Below are positions 51,065 through 59,504 of a DNA stretch of 64,000 bases, piece after piece. Below the pieces are notes generated by a model. It was given only the letters and a program-made list of their open reading frames with translations, had not been told where the DNA came from and ran no database searches. Source of the DNA: Saprospiraceae bacterium (GTDB taxonomy: Bacteria; Bacteroidota; Bacteroidia; Chitinophagales; Saprospiraceae); contig JAHDGU010000001.1 of the NCBI GenBank assembly GCA_020627535.1, forward strand, positions 414,670-478,669. The letters are read 5' to 3'. The first letter of the stretch is position 1. Each line of letters begins with the position of its first letter. Made by a program: the position numbers and the translations under genes.

Positions 51065-52576
51065 TCAAGATTTGATGACTGTCAATTTTTTGTAGACGAG
51101 CTGCTCGCCAATACGCAAGCGCAACATGACGACACCTTGATATGATTCTGAGATACGAATCATAATATGATCTCTTTGGTCGTCTAGCTGAGTGGTCAAT
51201 TGTCTACCTTGAGCATCAAATACTGCTATATCCGCTACATTGGAGAGGGACTGAGGTTTCTTGATATGGATCAACTGTCCCTCAACAGATGGATTGGGAT
51301 AAATGAGAAGTCCAAGTTTTTCTGCTTGTGTATGAGTAGAACTGAGATTGGCGGTGACGAATGACTCGTTAGCAGAAATTTCTGAGCAAAAGCTGAAGCT
51401 ATTGAAGGTCTTGATTCGCCAAAAATATCGACGCCCTAGCTGAAGTTCTGGTACGACTAGCATGGGGTCAGATGTCACCCCTGTGTAGTCAATCAAGCCG
51501 AATGTGGGCAATCGACTTAGTTCTACGCTGTAGTACTCTGCGTCTTGCACAGCATCCCACTCAAGTACAATGTTTTCATAGTGAACCTCTTCGTCGTCAC
51601 TCGGTGCTCCAGGCCGTGCGATGTCTTGTAAGTCAGGTAATGTATCACGGCGGTTGAGATAATGAGATTTTTCGTCTAGTAGATTTGCTCTCATGAGAGC
51701 GATCTGATCAGGAGTGAAGCGAGAAGAGCAATCGTCCAAGGCATAAGACATGATCAGAGTAGCATCAGATCTGAAGGACTCACCATTGGGATCGATCTGT
51801 TGTGTATTACTCTCTAGGTCGCCATTGCAAGTCCAGCGAGTACTGAGGTAGTCCGCATGAGTGTCACAAAGAAAGTCGCCAGCAATCTCACAGTTGCTAC
51901 CGTCAGCATACTCCACGATCGAAGTATCGATGATCAGTGTGTCAAGGATGAGTGTATCCTTGAAATAAGTGTAGTCATATGTCGTCATGGTGGGAGCTGG
52001 TTGGCCCACTTGATATACATTGCCATCCCATCCAAGATGTGGATGTTGCACTGTCAGATTGTGACCCACTTCATGAGCAAAGGTGTGATCATCGGGCCCA
52101 CTACATCCGCGACTCATCGCGATGCCCGCATAGGGCAGATTATACCCACAATTACCAGCAGGATTGGCGACAAAATATACATTGATTGCACTATCAACAT
52201 TATTCTCAAACATCATCTCAGCTCCCTCTAGTACAGTTGCGTGATTGTTATATGCCGAATTGAGGATTACGTTAATTTCTCCATCGATATAAAACTGAAT
52301 ATTCGCAGCTTCAAAATCCTCATTGAGCGTGCACATTGCATCCACAATTCCACGTACTGGAAACAGTGAGCTCCCGTCATCTCTGCCGACATTGTGAATC
52401 TTAATCGGTACGAACAAGACAGTAGACGAATCCGTACGATAGGCTTCTCGATTCTTGACATACTTCTTAAACCACTTCGTTTTTATAGGTGGTGTACCGC
52501 AGCCATGTGGCTCATTCTGGCCATGAAGCAGTACACCGCAAAAGCCTGCCATGAAGAGAGTTAGTAAAATTCTCAT
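51065..52576 (-). CDS. T9SS-secreted metzincin peptidase (M43-like), copy 2
   Basis: A 503-residue secreted metalloprotease. Signal peptide (MRILLTLFMAGFCGVLLHGQ), then a zincin domain with HEVGHNLTVQH (His168, Glu169, His172, His178) and a Met-turn-like LIMSYALDDC, as in pappalysin/M43 peptidases. An FN3-like domain follows (about 310-410, RRYFWRIKTFNSFSFC), then a type IX sorting domain (LLIYPNPSVEGQLIHI to YKKLTVIKS). Upstream gene overlap is ATGA; it is a divergent tandem duplicate of the 52573-54057 gene. Extracellular protein degradation is the likely role. Confidence 0.9.
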   Translation of the reverse strand: MRILLTLFMAGFCGVLLHGQNEPHGCGTPPIKTKWFKKYVKNREAYRTDSSTVLFVPIKIHNVGRDDGSSLFPVRGIVDAMCTLNEDFEAANIQFYIDGEINVILNSAYNNHATVLEGAEMMFENNVDSAINVYFVANPAGNCGYNLPYAGIAMSRGCSGPDDHTFAHEVGHNLTVQHPHLGWDGNVYQVGQPAPTMTTYDYTYFKDTLILDTLIIDTSIVEYADGSNCEIAGDFLCDTHADYLSTRWTCNGDLESNTQQIDPNGESFRSDATLIMSYALDDCSSRFTPDQIALMRANLLDEKSHYLNRRDTLPDLQDIARPGAPSDDEEVHYENIVLEWDAVQDAEYYSVELSRLPTFGLIDYTGVTSDPMLVVPELQLGRRYFWRIKTFNSFSFCSEISANESFVTANLSSTHTQAEKLGLLIYPNPSVEGQLIHIKKPQSLSNVADIAVFDAQGRQLTTQLDDQRDHIMIRISESYQGVVMLRLRIGEQLVYKKLTVIKS

Positions 52577-54057
52577 AGGACAATCATTTTCTCAAGGGAG
52601 ATGCCTTGAGTAGTTCTGAGCCGGACAAAATAAAGCCCTGCAGATAGATTCATGTCCAAATCAATCGAGACTCCTCTCTCTTGCACATCCTGTAGGACTT
52701 TTCCCTGAGTGTCTAGAATGTGGATGGATTCCACTTGACTCAGATCTGTCTTAATATGGAGCCTGACCGAGGTGCCTGTCCTGCTCGGATTAGGTGATAT
52801 CTCCATGACACCTGCTAGATAAATATCTCTAGTTGCAGTGGGCAAGCCTGTGATGAATTGTCGACTTGAGGATGGTGCTGCACAGACACTGGACTCGTTG
52901 AAGGCCTTGACTCTCCAGAAGTATCTGCGCTCAGGATCGAGATCAGTAACTGTTATGCTAGTCTCTTCGATAATACTGATCACCGGGTCCAGACCAAAAC
53001 TTGGCGTACGATCAACTTCTACAAGGTAGAAATCAGCATTTTCGACTGCCTCCCACTCAAGAGTTACGTCATTTGATTCTGTGGTTTCCTGATTGTCCGG
53101 GAGCAGAAGCTCAGGAGCGTCATTAACGACCTCAGTATTTTGGACAGGAAATCTGCGTAGATAGTTTCGAGAATTGGACTCGTAGTCTGCGAAGAGGATA
53201 TCGGCTTGTGTAGGGCTGAAGAAGTACTCATCTGGATTACAGTTGAGGAAATAGCTCATATAGTTTCGCTCATCAGGATTTACAACATCTCCATTAGGGT
53301 CTCGGACCACATCTGTAAACTCACAACCACTCCATCCCAGACCAAAAAGGTAGTCGGGAGGTGTATCGCAAATGAAGTCACCTGAGTCTTCACAGTTGCT
53401 TCCATCTTGGAGTTCGACAGCAAAGTTGTGACAAGGCGCTGAGCTCAGATTGACAGGGTTGCCATGCCTAGAGGCATCGTACTGATCACAGTCCCATCCA
53501 TTGTGAGTATGGGCTAGACTAAAGAAGTGACCCATCTCGTGAGTAAACTCAGTCTCACCTGCTACCACAGCACTATTGGCCATGACGACCCAGTCATTTC
53601 GAGGATCATAGTATCCGAGTGTCACGACTCCTCCGCCTCCTCCTGCTGATCCTACGATCCATACGTTGAGGGCTTCATCATCCTCACGAAGGCTCATGAA
53701 AAAGTCATTGGCCTGCGGGTTGTTGTAAACATCACTATTATTAAAGTAATTGAACTCCTCCTTGATAAAGAACTGGAGGTCATAGGGTTCCATATGTTCA
53801 TTGAGCACGCAGAGTTGTTCGAGGACCTCAGTCTCGGAAATCCTTCCTGAGCCATCGCTCCTTGCAATGAGGTGAAATCTGATGGGAACGTATGAGGTGG
53901 TGCGTCTAGATGGATCGGAGTCCAGAGCTACTTGCTTATTGGTCAGGAGACGATCAATATCCTCTGGAGAGGTTTTTACTCCACACCAATGCTGTGCTTG
54001 AGCAGTCGCGGTCAGTAGAGAAATGCTTAGAATTACCAGCAGTCGAAAGTATTTCAT
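52573..54057 (-). CDS. T9SS-secreted metzincin peptidase (M43-like), copy 1
   Basis: A 494-residue secreted metalloprotease. Signal peptide (RLLVILSISLLTATAQAQ), zincin motif HEMGHFFSLAH (His173, Glu174, His177, His183) and a Met-turn-like NYMSYFLNC. An FN3-like domain (about 310-400, RRYFWRVKAFNESSVC) and a type IX sorting domain (MEISPNPSRTGTSVRL to SLEKMIVL) complete it. It is the first gene of the peptidase-peptidase-PhoD operon and shares its layout with the next gene, though sequence identity by eye is modest, so the duplication is old. The glycine run at 139-143 is not seen in its partner. Confidence 0.9.
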   Translation of the reverse strand: MKYFRLLVILSISLLTATAQAQHWCGVKTSPEDIDRLLTNKQVALDSDPSRRTTSYVPIRFHLIARSDGSGRISETEVLEQLCVLNEHMEPYDLQFFIKEEFNYFNNSDVYNNPQANDFFMSLREDDEALNVWIVGSAGGGGGVVTLGYYDPRNDWVVMANSAVVAGETEFTHEMGHFFSLAHTHNGWDCDQYDASRHGNPVNLSSAPCHNFAVELQDGSNCEDSGDFICDTPPDYLFGLGWSGCEFTDVVRDPNGDVVNPDERNYMSYFLNCNPDEYFFSPTQADILFADYESNSRNYLRRFPVQNTEVVNDAPELLLPDNQETTESNDVTLEWEAVENADFYLVEVDRTPSFGLDPVISIIEETSITVTDLDPERRYFWRVKAFNESSVCAAPSSSRQFITGLPTATRDIYLAGVMEISPNPSRTGTSVRLHIKTDLSQVESIHILDTQGKVLQDVQERGVSIDLDMNLSAGLYFVRLRTTQGISLEKMIVL

Positions 54058-54166
54058 ATATCTAGTGTTGACTTAATCACCGTAAATGTAGGACTTGTCA
54101 GCAGAGCTCGACAAGAATGTCATAGGTCTCATTGTATCCAACCTGACATCTACGGGTGAAAATAGC

Positions 54167-54198
54167 TTGTCACGACCGATGCGGATTTCATACATTTG
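54167..54198 (+). promoter_or_regulatory. promoter of mdh: TTG, 21-base spacer, TACATTTG
   Basis: TTG at 54167-54169 and an exact TAnnTTTG box at 54191-54198, 37 bases before the mdh ATG. The best two-part match to the Bacteroidota promoter in the window. Confidence 0.6.
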
Positions 54199-54234
54199 CA
54201 CTCCATCTGAAACACTTAAAATACATCAAAAAAA

Positions 54235-55167
54235 ATGACAAAAGTTACTGTAGTCGGTGCTGGTAACGTCGGTGCTACTGTGGCCAATGTATTGGCGCAC
54301 AAAGACGTCGTGAATGAAATTGTTCTTCTTGATCTCAAAGGAGATATGGCACGTGGCAAAGCGCTCGATTCATTTCAACAAGCCCCGATAGACTATTACT
54401 CTACTCGTCTTAGAGGGACAGACGACTACAAGGATACAGCTGGAAGTGAGATTGTAGTGATCACAGCAGGTATCCCACGCAAACCTGGCATGAGTCGTGA
54501 TGATCTCATCTCTACCAATGCCAAGATTGTGAGTAGTGTGACCAAGTCCATTCTGGAGCACAGTGATGATCCCATCATCATCGTCGTCTCCAATCCACTT
54601 GATGTGATGACCTACGCTGCACACACTACATCTGGAATGTCCAAAACAAAGGTGTTTGGTATGGCTGGTATCCTTGATACCGCGAGATATCGTGCTTTCC
54701 TCAGTATGGAACTCAATATTTCGCCCAAGGACTTCCAGGCAGTGCTTCTGGGAGGCCACGGTGATACAATGGTGCCACTCCCAAGATTCACCACTGTTGG
54801 CGGTATCCCAATCACAGATTTCATCAAGCCTGAGAGACTCGATGAGATTGTAGAGCGGACAAAGAAAGGTGGAGGAGAATTGGTGAAATTGATGGGTACC
54901 TCAGCATGGTATGCACCTGGTGCCGCTGCCGCTCAAATGGTGGAGACGATCGTGAGAGATGAAAAGAGAATATTTCCATGCTGTGTGGGACTCGACGGAG
55001 AGTACGGTTTGAGCGATGTCTATCTCGGGGTACCAGTGGTGCTTGGGAAGAATGGAATAGAAAAAGTCATTGAACTGGATCTTGATAGTGATGAGATGGA
55101 TCTTCTCAAAACCTCAAGTGATCATGTGAAGGCAGTCATGGCTACATACGATGGAATGAAGTCGTAG
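54235..55167 (+). CDS. mdh: malate dehydrogenase
   Basis: A 310-residue NAD-dependent malate dehydrogenase of the LDH-like type, a TCA-cycle enzyme. The NAD-binding site is KVTVVGAGNVGATVANVLA with the acidic strand end EIVLLDLKGD. Substrate-binding arginines sit in AGIPRKPGMSRDDL, the catalytic His in LGGHGDTMVPL and the conserved Asn in IIVVSNPLDVMTY. Length matches the family (about 310). The first arginine-rich loop (RKPGMSR) distinguishes malate from lactate dehydrogenases. It has its own promoter and no clear terminator; the downstream gene starts 37 bases later. Confidence 0.97.
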   Translation: MTKVTVVGAGNVGATVANVLAHKDVVNEIVLLDLKGDMARGKALDSFQQAPIDYYSTRLRGTDDYKDTAGSEIVVITAGIPRKPGMSRDDLISTNAKIVSSVTKSILEHSDDPIIIVVSNPLDVMTYAAHTTSGMSKTKVFGMAGILDTARYRAFLSMELNISPKDFQAVLLGGHGDTMVPLPRFTTVGGIPITDFIKPERLDEIVERTKKGGGELVKLMGTSAWYAPGAAAAQMVETIVRDEKRIFPCCVGLDGEYGLSDVYLGVPVVLGKNGIEKVIELDLDSDEMDLLKTSSDHVKAVMATYDGMKS

Positions 55168-55204
55168 AGATCGTTCTATGGCATTAGATAAGTAGCGCGA
55201 GTAT

Positions 55205-55732
55205 ATGATATCGACGGCGATTAGTTCTATGAGGACTAACAAGGGTAACTTGTTGTTGGACATAAGTAATGATAGTCCGGTCCTCCTCATTTTTTTGAGA
55301 CATCTTGGTTGTGTTTTCTGTCGAGAGGCGATGGATGATATCTCCAAAGCCAAGCAAGACATCATCAAGCGGAAGACTCGAGTTGTATTTGTGCACATGG
55401 GGACAGAAGAAGAAGCATTTCCGCTTTTTGAAAGGTTTCATCTGCAGGACGCCGAAAGAGTTTCTGACATAGCACAGAAGTACTATACAGCGTTTGGATT
55501 GGTGAGAGCCCAGACTGGACAATTAGCCAGCTTCAAGGTCTTCCTGCGTAGTTTTCAAGCTGGTGTGGGTAAGGGTCTTGGCGCAGGGCGCGTGATCGGC
55601 GATGGGTTTCAGATGCCAGGAGTCTTCATGATACACAAAGGGCAAAAGGTAGGCGAGTATATCCATCAGGATGCCTCAGATCGTCCAGATTACATCGCAC
55701 TCATTGATCGCTATCTGAATTCTGTTAGTTAA
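55205..55732 (+). CDS. peroxiredoxin-like AhpC/TSA_2 protein
   Basis: A 175-residue thioredoxin-fold protein. VLLIFLRHLGCVFCREAMDDISKAK holds a CxxC (CVFC) at about residues 36-39, typical of AhpC/TSA_2 (peroxiredoxin-like 2A) proteins. A following strand VVFVHMGTEEEA and the C-terminal GFQMPGVFMIHKGQKVGEYIHQDASDRPDY fit the fold. It probably has a redox role; the substrate is unknown. It may be co-transcribed with mdh (37-base gap). An internal ATG (MRTNKG, codon 9) could be the true start. Confidence 0.82.
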   Translation: MISTAISSMRTNKGNLLLDISNDSPVLLIFLRHLGCVFCREAMDDISKAKQDIIKRKTRVVFVHMGTEEEAFPLFERFHLQDAERVSDIAQKYYTAFGLVRAQTGQLASFKVFLRSFQAGVGKGLGAGRVIGDGFQMPGVFMIHKGQKVGEYIHQDASDRPDYIALIDRYLNSVS

Positions 55733-55788
55733 GATTCTTTTATGACCTTGCGATAAACCTCAGAGGACTTGGATTGCGTTACCAAGAC

Positions 55789-56682
55789 ATGAAAGAGAGA
55801 TTAGGTCATAGCTTCTTGCTGCTGTTTATTTTGACGACAGTCACTGTGGGCTATGGACAAGACCGCTTGACTTATCTTGCGGATGGAATGACTCATATGG
55901 ACCTAGCCGCTCACAGGCAGGCTAGTCACGATGAGTTTTACGACTTATTTGTCAATACCATCAGAGACACCGGCTTTGCAGCACTGACACTCGATATTCC
56001 TTGGATACAGAAATATCTTCCTTCTGATAGCAGTTTCGCTCTCTACACCTGGGAGCTTAGACTTGATAGTACACATCGATACTTTGGTGCTTTGGAGTAT
56101 GCTGACGCGACCATCGCGCCTGTGATCCTTGAAGACGCCAGTGATCAGCTCCAAGGCAATACAAGGGAAACACTTTACCCAGATGAGTGGATGGGAGCAG
56201 TGTATTACAATATGGAAGAGCTTGTGATCGGAGAGAAGACTTACTACCTACTCTTTGGTCTCAACCGTCTTGATCCTGCCTATAATCGCAAAGTCTGCGA
56301 GGTGTTGTATCTAGAAGCTGATGGAGCTGTGAGCTTCGGGGCTCCAATATTTATCAAAAAGCGTGAGGATCTCAGAGATGACGTGCGCAAGAGGATCGTA
56401 CTCACCTTCAGTGACCCAGCCAATGTCGTATTGACCTATGACGACTCAGATCAGATGATCTGGCACAACCACATACTCCAAGTACCCGAGCAATCTTATG
56501 AAGGGGAACCTCTGCTCGTACAAGATGGGACTTATGAGGTCTATGAAAAGACATCAGAAGGCTTTGTTTACAAAGAGTACCTCTTTGAGCAGAATCTAAA
56601 TCGTGCTGGAGAAGAGGACGATGAAGTCAAGAAGGATCAACCCAAAAGAGATATCATGGGTCGACCACAAAAGAAAGGATAG
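55789..56682 (+). CDS. secreted hypothetical protein
   Basis: A 297-residue exported protein. The frame opens with TTG at 55774, but ATG at 55789 gives a proper signal peptide (MKERLGHSFLLLFILTTVTVGYG). The mature part looks like a mixed alpha/beta protein with a Tyr-rich middle (SSFALYTWELRLDSTHRYFGALEYAD, MEELVIGEKTYYLLFGLNRLD) and ends in a charged tail (EEDDEVKKDQPKRDIMGRPQKKG). I do not recognise a family. It ends directly against the convergent tilS gene. Confidence 0.75.
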   Translation: MKERLGHSFLLLFILTTVTVGYGQDRLTYLADGMTHMDLAAHRQASHDEFYDLFVNTIRDTGFAALTLDIPWIQKYLPSDSSFALYTWELRLDSTHRYFGALEYADATIAPVILEDASDQLQGNTRETLYPDEWMGAVYYNMEELVIGEKTYYLLFGLNRLDPAYNRKVCEVLYLEADGAVSFGAPIFIKKREDLRDDVRKRIVLTFSDPANVVLTYDDSDQMIWHNHILQVPEQSYEGEPLLVQDGTYEVYEKTSEGFVYKEYLFEQNLNRAGEEDDEVKKDQPKRDIMGRPQKKG

Positions 56683-57987
56683 TTACCCTTTCTTGTAGTC
56701 CAATAAAAAGTAGCCTTCTCCCTCCTTTAGACGACAATGTTCAGAAGTCTTAATGCCGACGAGCCAAATGAGTTCGCCCGTCTTGTCTGTCATGACGAGC
56801 GCTTCTTGCTTGTTTTGGTCAACTTTGTGATTGATGAGTATCTCCTTGACTTTCTGTTTCTTACCCTGCATTCCAAAGCTGGCAATCTTATCGCCTGGTC
56901 GTCTTGATCTCAATATGAAAGTTTTACCTAGGTATCGCTCGGGTAATGTCGCCTGAGCTCGACAGAGTTGCTGATTGATCAAGTTTTCGTGCCTCGAGAT
57001 TATGATCTTCTGGTGATCAATCACTACTTCTTGCTCCTTGAGTTCAAATGAGATTTCCTGCTCTTCTCGAGTTCTAGCAAGATTGACATTTCCTTTCGAG
57101 ACGACCAAAGATCTGTAATCCAGCGGAAACTCCTTACGCTCAGTGCCATGAATTGCCAGTTTCATATTCTCGATCTGAACGCGAGTGAGACCTTCCTTTT
57201 CAAAATGATAGTAGAGCCGTAACCAATCCGTCTCTGAGTGCGGTCGCAGTGGCATTTGAATATCTCTTGATTTCTGAGCCTCTTGCCAAGCCCTCCAGTG
57301 GTCGGAGAGGATCCCGGAGGTCTTTGTCACATTTTTCAGGATTTCCGGAAACTCTTGCCGGAGATATGGCATGAGCTCATTTCTGATTTTATTACGACGA
57401 TAGTGATTTTCTTTATTGGTCTCATCGATCCTATAGTTTTGCCTGATCTCATCTAATGCTGTTAAGATTTCGGTTTTGGAAGTCGTGAGCAATGGACGTA
57501 GTATTTGTTCATGCCAAAGTTGCATTCCAGCTAGTCCTCTGAGTCCAGCTCCTCGACCTAGTTGGAGAAAAAAACTCTCTTCGAGATCTTGGACATGATG
57601 TGCGGTGACAATCCCTTGCAAATCATACTGGTCACATAGCTCTCGCATCCATGAATATCTTCTTTGCCGGGCAATATTCTGAAAGTTGAAGGCTTCGCTT
57701 ATCTGTGGGTATTCGTCCCAGGATTTGAGCGAAAGCTCGCTAGACAGGCGCTTCGTCAAATCAGATACAAACTTCTCATCCTCATCCGAAGAACTTGCTC
57801 TTTGCTGGTAGTTGAAATGGGCTACTCGAAACTGACCTGGCTTGAGTTCATGAAATACGCGCATCATCAATACCGAATCAGGACCGCCCGAAACTGCTAA
57901 CAAGAATTTGTTCTGCTCACCAGCCAATCCTGCTCGAGCTATAACTTTGTCCACTCGATTGATAATCTGATCAAAGACCTTCGTCAT
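56683..57987 (-). CDS. tilS: tRNA(Ile)-lysidine synthase
   Basis: A 434-residue enzyme that modifies C34 of tRNA-Ile(CAU) to lysidine with ATP and lysine. The PP-loop is KFLLAVSGGPDSVLMMRVF, followed by RVAHFNYQQRASSSDEDEKFV and GIVTAHHVQDLEESFFLQLGRGAGLRGLAGM, all TilS signatures. The C-terminal domain (RPGDKIASFGMQGKKQKVKEILINHKV) also matches. The frame opens with TTG four codons upstream (57999); ATG at 57987 is used. The + strand gene at 57999 starts 11 bases away, so both promoters lie within coding or very short spacer DNA. Confidence 0.95.
   Translation of the reverse strand: MTKVFDQIINRVDKVIARAGLAGEQNKFLLAVSGGPDSVLMMRVFHELKPGQFRVAHFNYQQRASSSDEDEKFVSDLTKRLSSELSLKSWDEYPQISEAFNFQNIARQRRYSWMRELCDQYDLQGIVTAHHVQDLEESFFLQLGRGAGLRGLAGMQLWHEQILRPLLTTSKTEILTALDEIRQNYRIDETNKENHYRRNKIRNELMPYLRQEFPEILKNVTKTSGILSDHWRAWQEAQKSRDIQMPLRPHSETDWLRLYYHFEKEGLTRVQIENMKLAIHGTERKEFPLDYRSLVVSKGNVNLARTREEQEISFELKEQEVVIDHQKIIISRHENLINQQLCRAQATLPERYLGKTFILRSRRPGDKIASFGMQGKKQKVKEILINHKVDQNKQEALVMTDKTGELIWLVGIKTSEHCRLKEGEGYFLLDYKKG
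57723..57738 (+). repeat. hairpin motif copy inside tilS, GAGC-GAAA-GCTC
   Basis: ATTTGAGCGAAAGCTC; a compensated stem like the topA copy. The minus strand encodes SELSLK here. Confidence 0.55.
57942..57949 (+). promoter_or_regulatory. -7 box TAACTTTG upstream of the lipoprotein gene at 57999
   Basis: Exact TAnnTTTG match, 50 bases before the ATG, inside the tilS coding region. Confidence 0.35.
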
Positions 57988-57998
57988 AAAATCTATCA

Positions 57999-58499
57999 AT
58001 GAAATATAACTGCCATATCTTTTCGCTGTATCTGTGCCTCGTCATAGGACTGCTCGCATGTTCCAAAGATGCATCTTCGTCTGATAATGCCAGTATTGCT
58101 GCAGCACAAAATCAAGTCAATCTTGACGTCGAAGCTCCTGCCAAACCACCTGCAGAGTGGACATTTCTCACCAAGGATCTTTTTCACTACACTTACGTGG
58201 ATAAGATTGGGGAAGACATTCCTAAGTCGGATTACATCGGCAAGTGGATAGATCTTCATGATGACTGGACCTATGATGGCGGATTTCTGTCTGATAGGAC
58301 GACTGCAGGGACATGGGACTATGATCACACGAGTAAGATCCTCAATCTCATACCTATTGATGGCTCCAAACGCTCAGAGTGGAAGGTGCTGCATAACAAT
58401 GATAGGATCGTCATGGCAGGAACAAGCAAGTTTGGTGACAATGCCTTTCAGATCAGATGGAACCGCTATGCTGAGAAACCTGTCAAGATCATGGAATGA
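57999..58499 (+). CDS. hypothetical lipoprotein, lipocalin-like
   Basis: A 166-residue exported lipoprotein (LCLVIGLLACS lipobox, Cys21). The mature domain has beta-rich segments ending in SDYIGKWIDLHDDWTYDGGFLSDRTTAGTWDYDHTSKILNLIP, resembling the GxW-plus-short-strands layout of lipocalin-like proteins. The function is unknown. It is divergent from tilS and convergent with mltG, their stops being adjacent (58499/58500). Confidence 0.7.
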   Translation: MKYNCHIFSLYLCLVIGLLACSKDASSSDNASIAAAQNQVNLDVEAPAKPPAEWTFLTKDLFHYTYVDKIGEDIPKSDYIGKWIDLHDDWTYDGGFLSDRTTAGTWDYDHTSKILNLIPIDGSKRSEWKVLHNNDRIVMAGTSKFGDNAFQIRWNRYAEKPVKIME

Positions 58500-59504
58500 T
58501 CAGAGGGCTCTACGGTAGGCATTGGCATAGTTATTATGTTGCCTCAGAGTCTTGGCAAAATTGTGATATCCACTGAAGTCTGGCTTAGCACAGAAGTATA
58601 GGTATTGATGATCCTCGGCATTGAGTACCGCATCGATAGATGATATACTCGGCATGCATATGGGACCAATTGGTAAGCCTTGGTACTTGTAAGTATTGTA
58701 AGGAGAGTCGACTCGAAGATGTTTGTGCAAGACGCGTCTGATACTAAAATCTCCCACAGCGAATATCACAGTCGGATCGGCCTGTAATAGCATGCCTTTT
58801 TTCAGTCGATTGAGATATACTCCAGCAATGCGAGGTCGCTCATCGGACATCAGACTTTCTTTCTCCACGATACTTGCTAGTGTGTAAGCTTGTTCTCGAG
58901 TCAGGCCGATATGCTCTAGTTTTTCTTCACGTTCATTACTCTTCCAGAACTTGTCATGTTCATTAAGCATACGTGCTGTCAGATCCTTGGCGCTTACGTC
59001 CCAGTAGAGGCTATATGTATTTGGTATGAATCTCGTCATGAGATTTTCTGGACTTTCGTCCAAAAGCTCCGCAGCTTCAGAAGATTTGAGGTAGGCCAGG
59101 TAGTCTGACGCCGAGAGTTCTAGATTTTCAGTGATTTCCTCACTGAGTTCTTCCAAGGTCCGGAGGTGATTGATCACTACCGGCACTGGCTCCTGATTGC
59201 CTGATCGAAGATGTCGAATCAAGTCTACGTTGGAGCTTAGACCCTCGAGGTTATATCTGCCAGATTTGACACTCGAGGCCTCAAATGACATGCGCTTGGC
59301 AGTGAATTTAAAGGCGCCGATATCCTTGATGTATTTGCTTTCCAGTTTCGTCAGCAAGTCATCATATCCCGAGTCACTCTCGATATACAATATGGGGTCT
59401 TCAGATGTGGTGACGTTGGTACCAAAGAGCTGGTCATAGAAGTACCATGCCGCAATACCGCCGATCAGAGCCAGAGCAAAGAGAGCTATCAATAGCTTTT
59501 TCAC
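58500..59504 (-). CDS. mltG: endolytic murein transglycosylase MltG
   Basis: A 334-residue inner-membrane lytic transglycosylase that cuts nascent glycan strands. A basic N-terminus and one helix (LLIALFALALIGGIAAWYFYDQLF) precede the YceG domain: SGRYNLEGLSSNVDLIRHL (LysM-like part), the catalytic stretch ASIVEKESLMSDERPRIAGVYLNRLKKGMLLQADPTVIFAVGD with its essential Glu, and VDSPYNTYKYQGLPIGPICMPS. The start is GTG, directly after the panB stop, so panB and mltG form one operon. Confidence 0.95.
   Translation of the reverse strand: MKKLLIALFALALIGGIAAWYFYDQLFGTNVTTSEDPILYIESDSGYDDLLTKLESKYIKDIGAFKFTAKRMSFEASSVKSGRYNLEGLSSNVDLIRHLRSGNQEPVPVVINHLRTLEELSEEITENLELSASDYLAYLKSSEAAELLDESPENLMTRFIPNTYSLYWDVSAKDLTARMLNEHDKFWKSNEREEKLEHIGLTREQAYTLASIVEKESLMSDERPRIAGVYLNRLKKGMLLQADPTVIFAVGDFSIRRVLHKHLRVDSPYNTYKYQGLPIGPICMPSISSIDAVLNAEDHQYLYFCAKPDFSGYHNFAKTLRQHNNYANAYRRAL
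59050..59066 (-). repeat. hairpin motif copy inside mltG, GGAC-GAAA-GTCC
   Basis: Plus strand GGACTTTCGTCCAAAAG, a third compensated stem variant. The minus strand encodes ELLDESP here. Confidence 0.55.
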
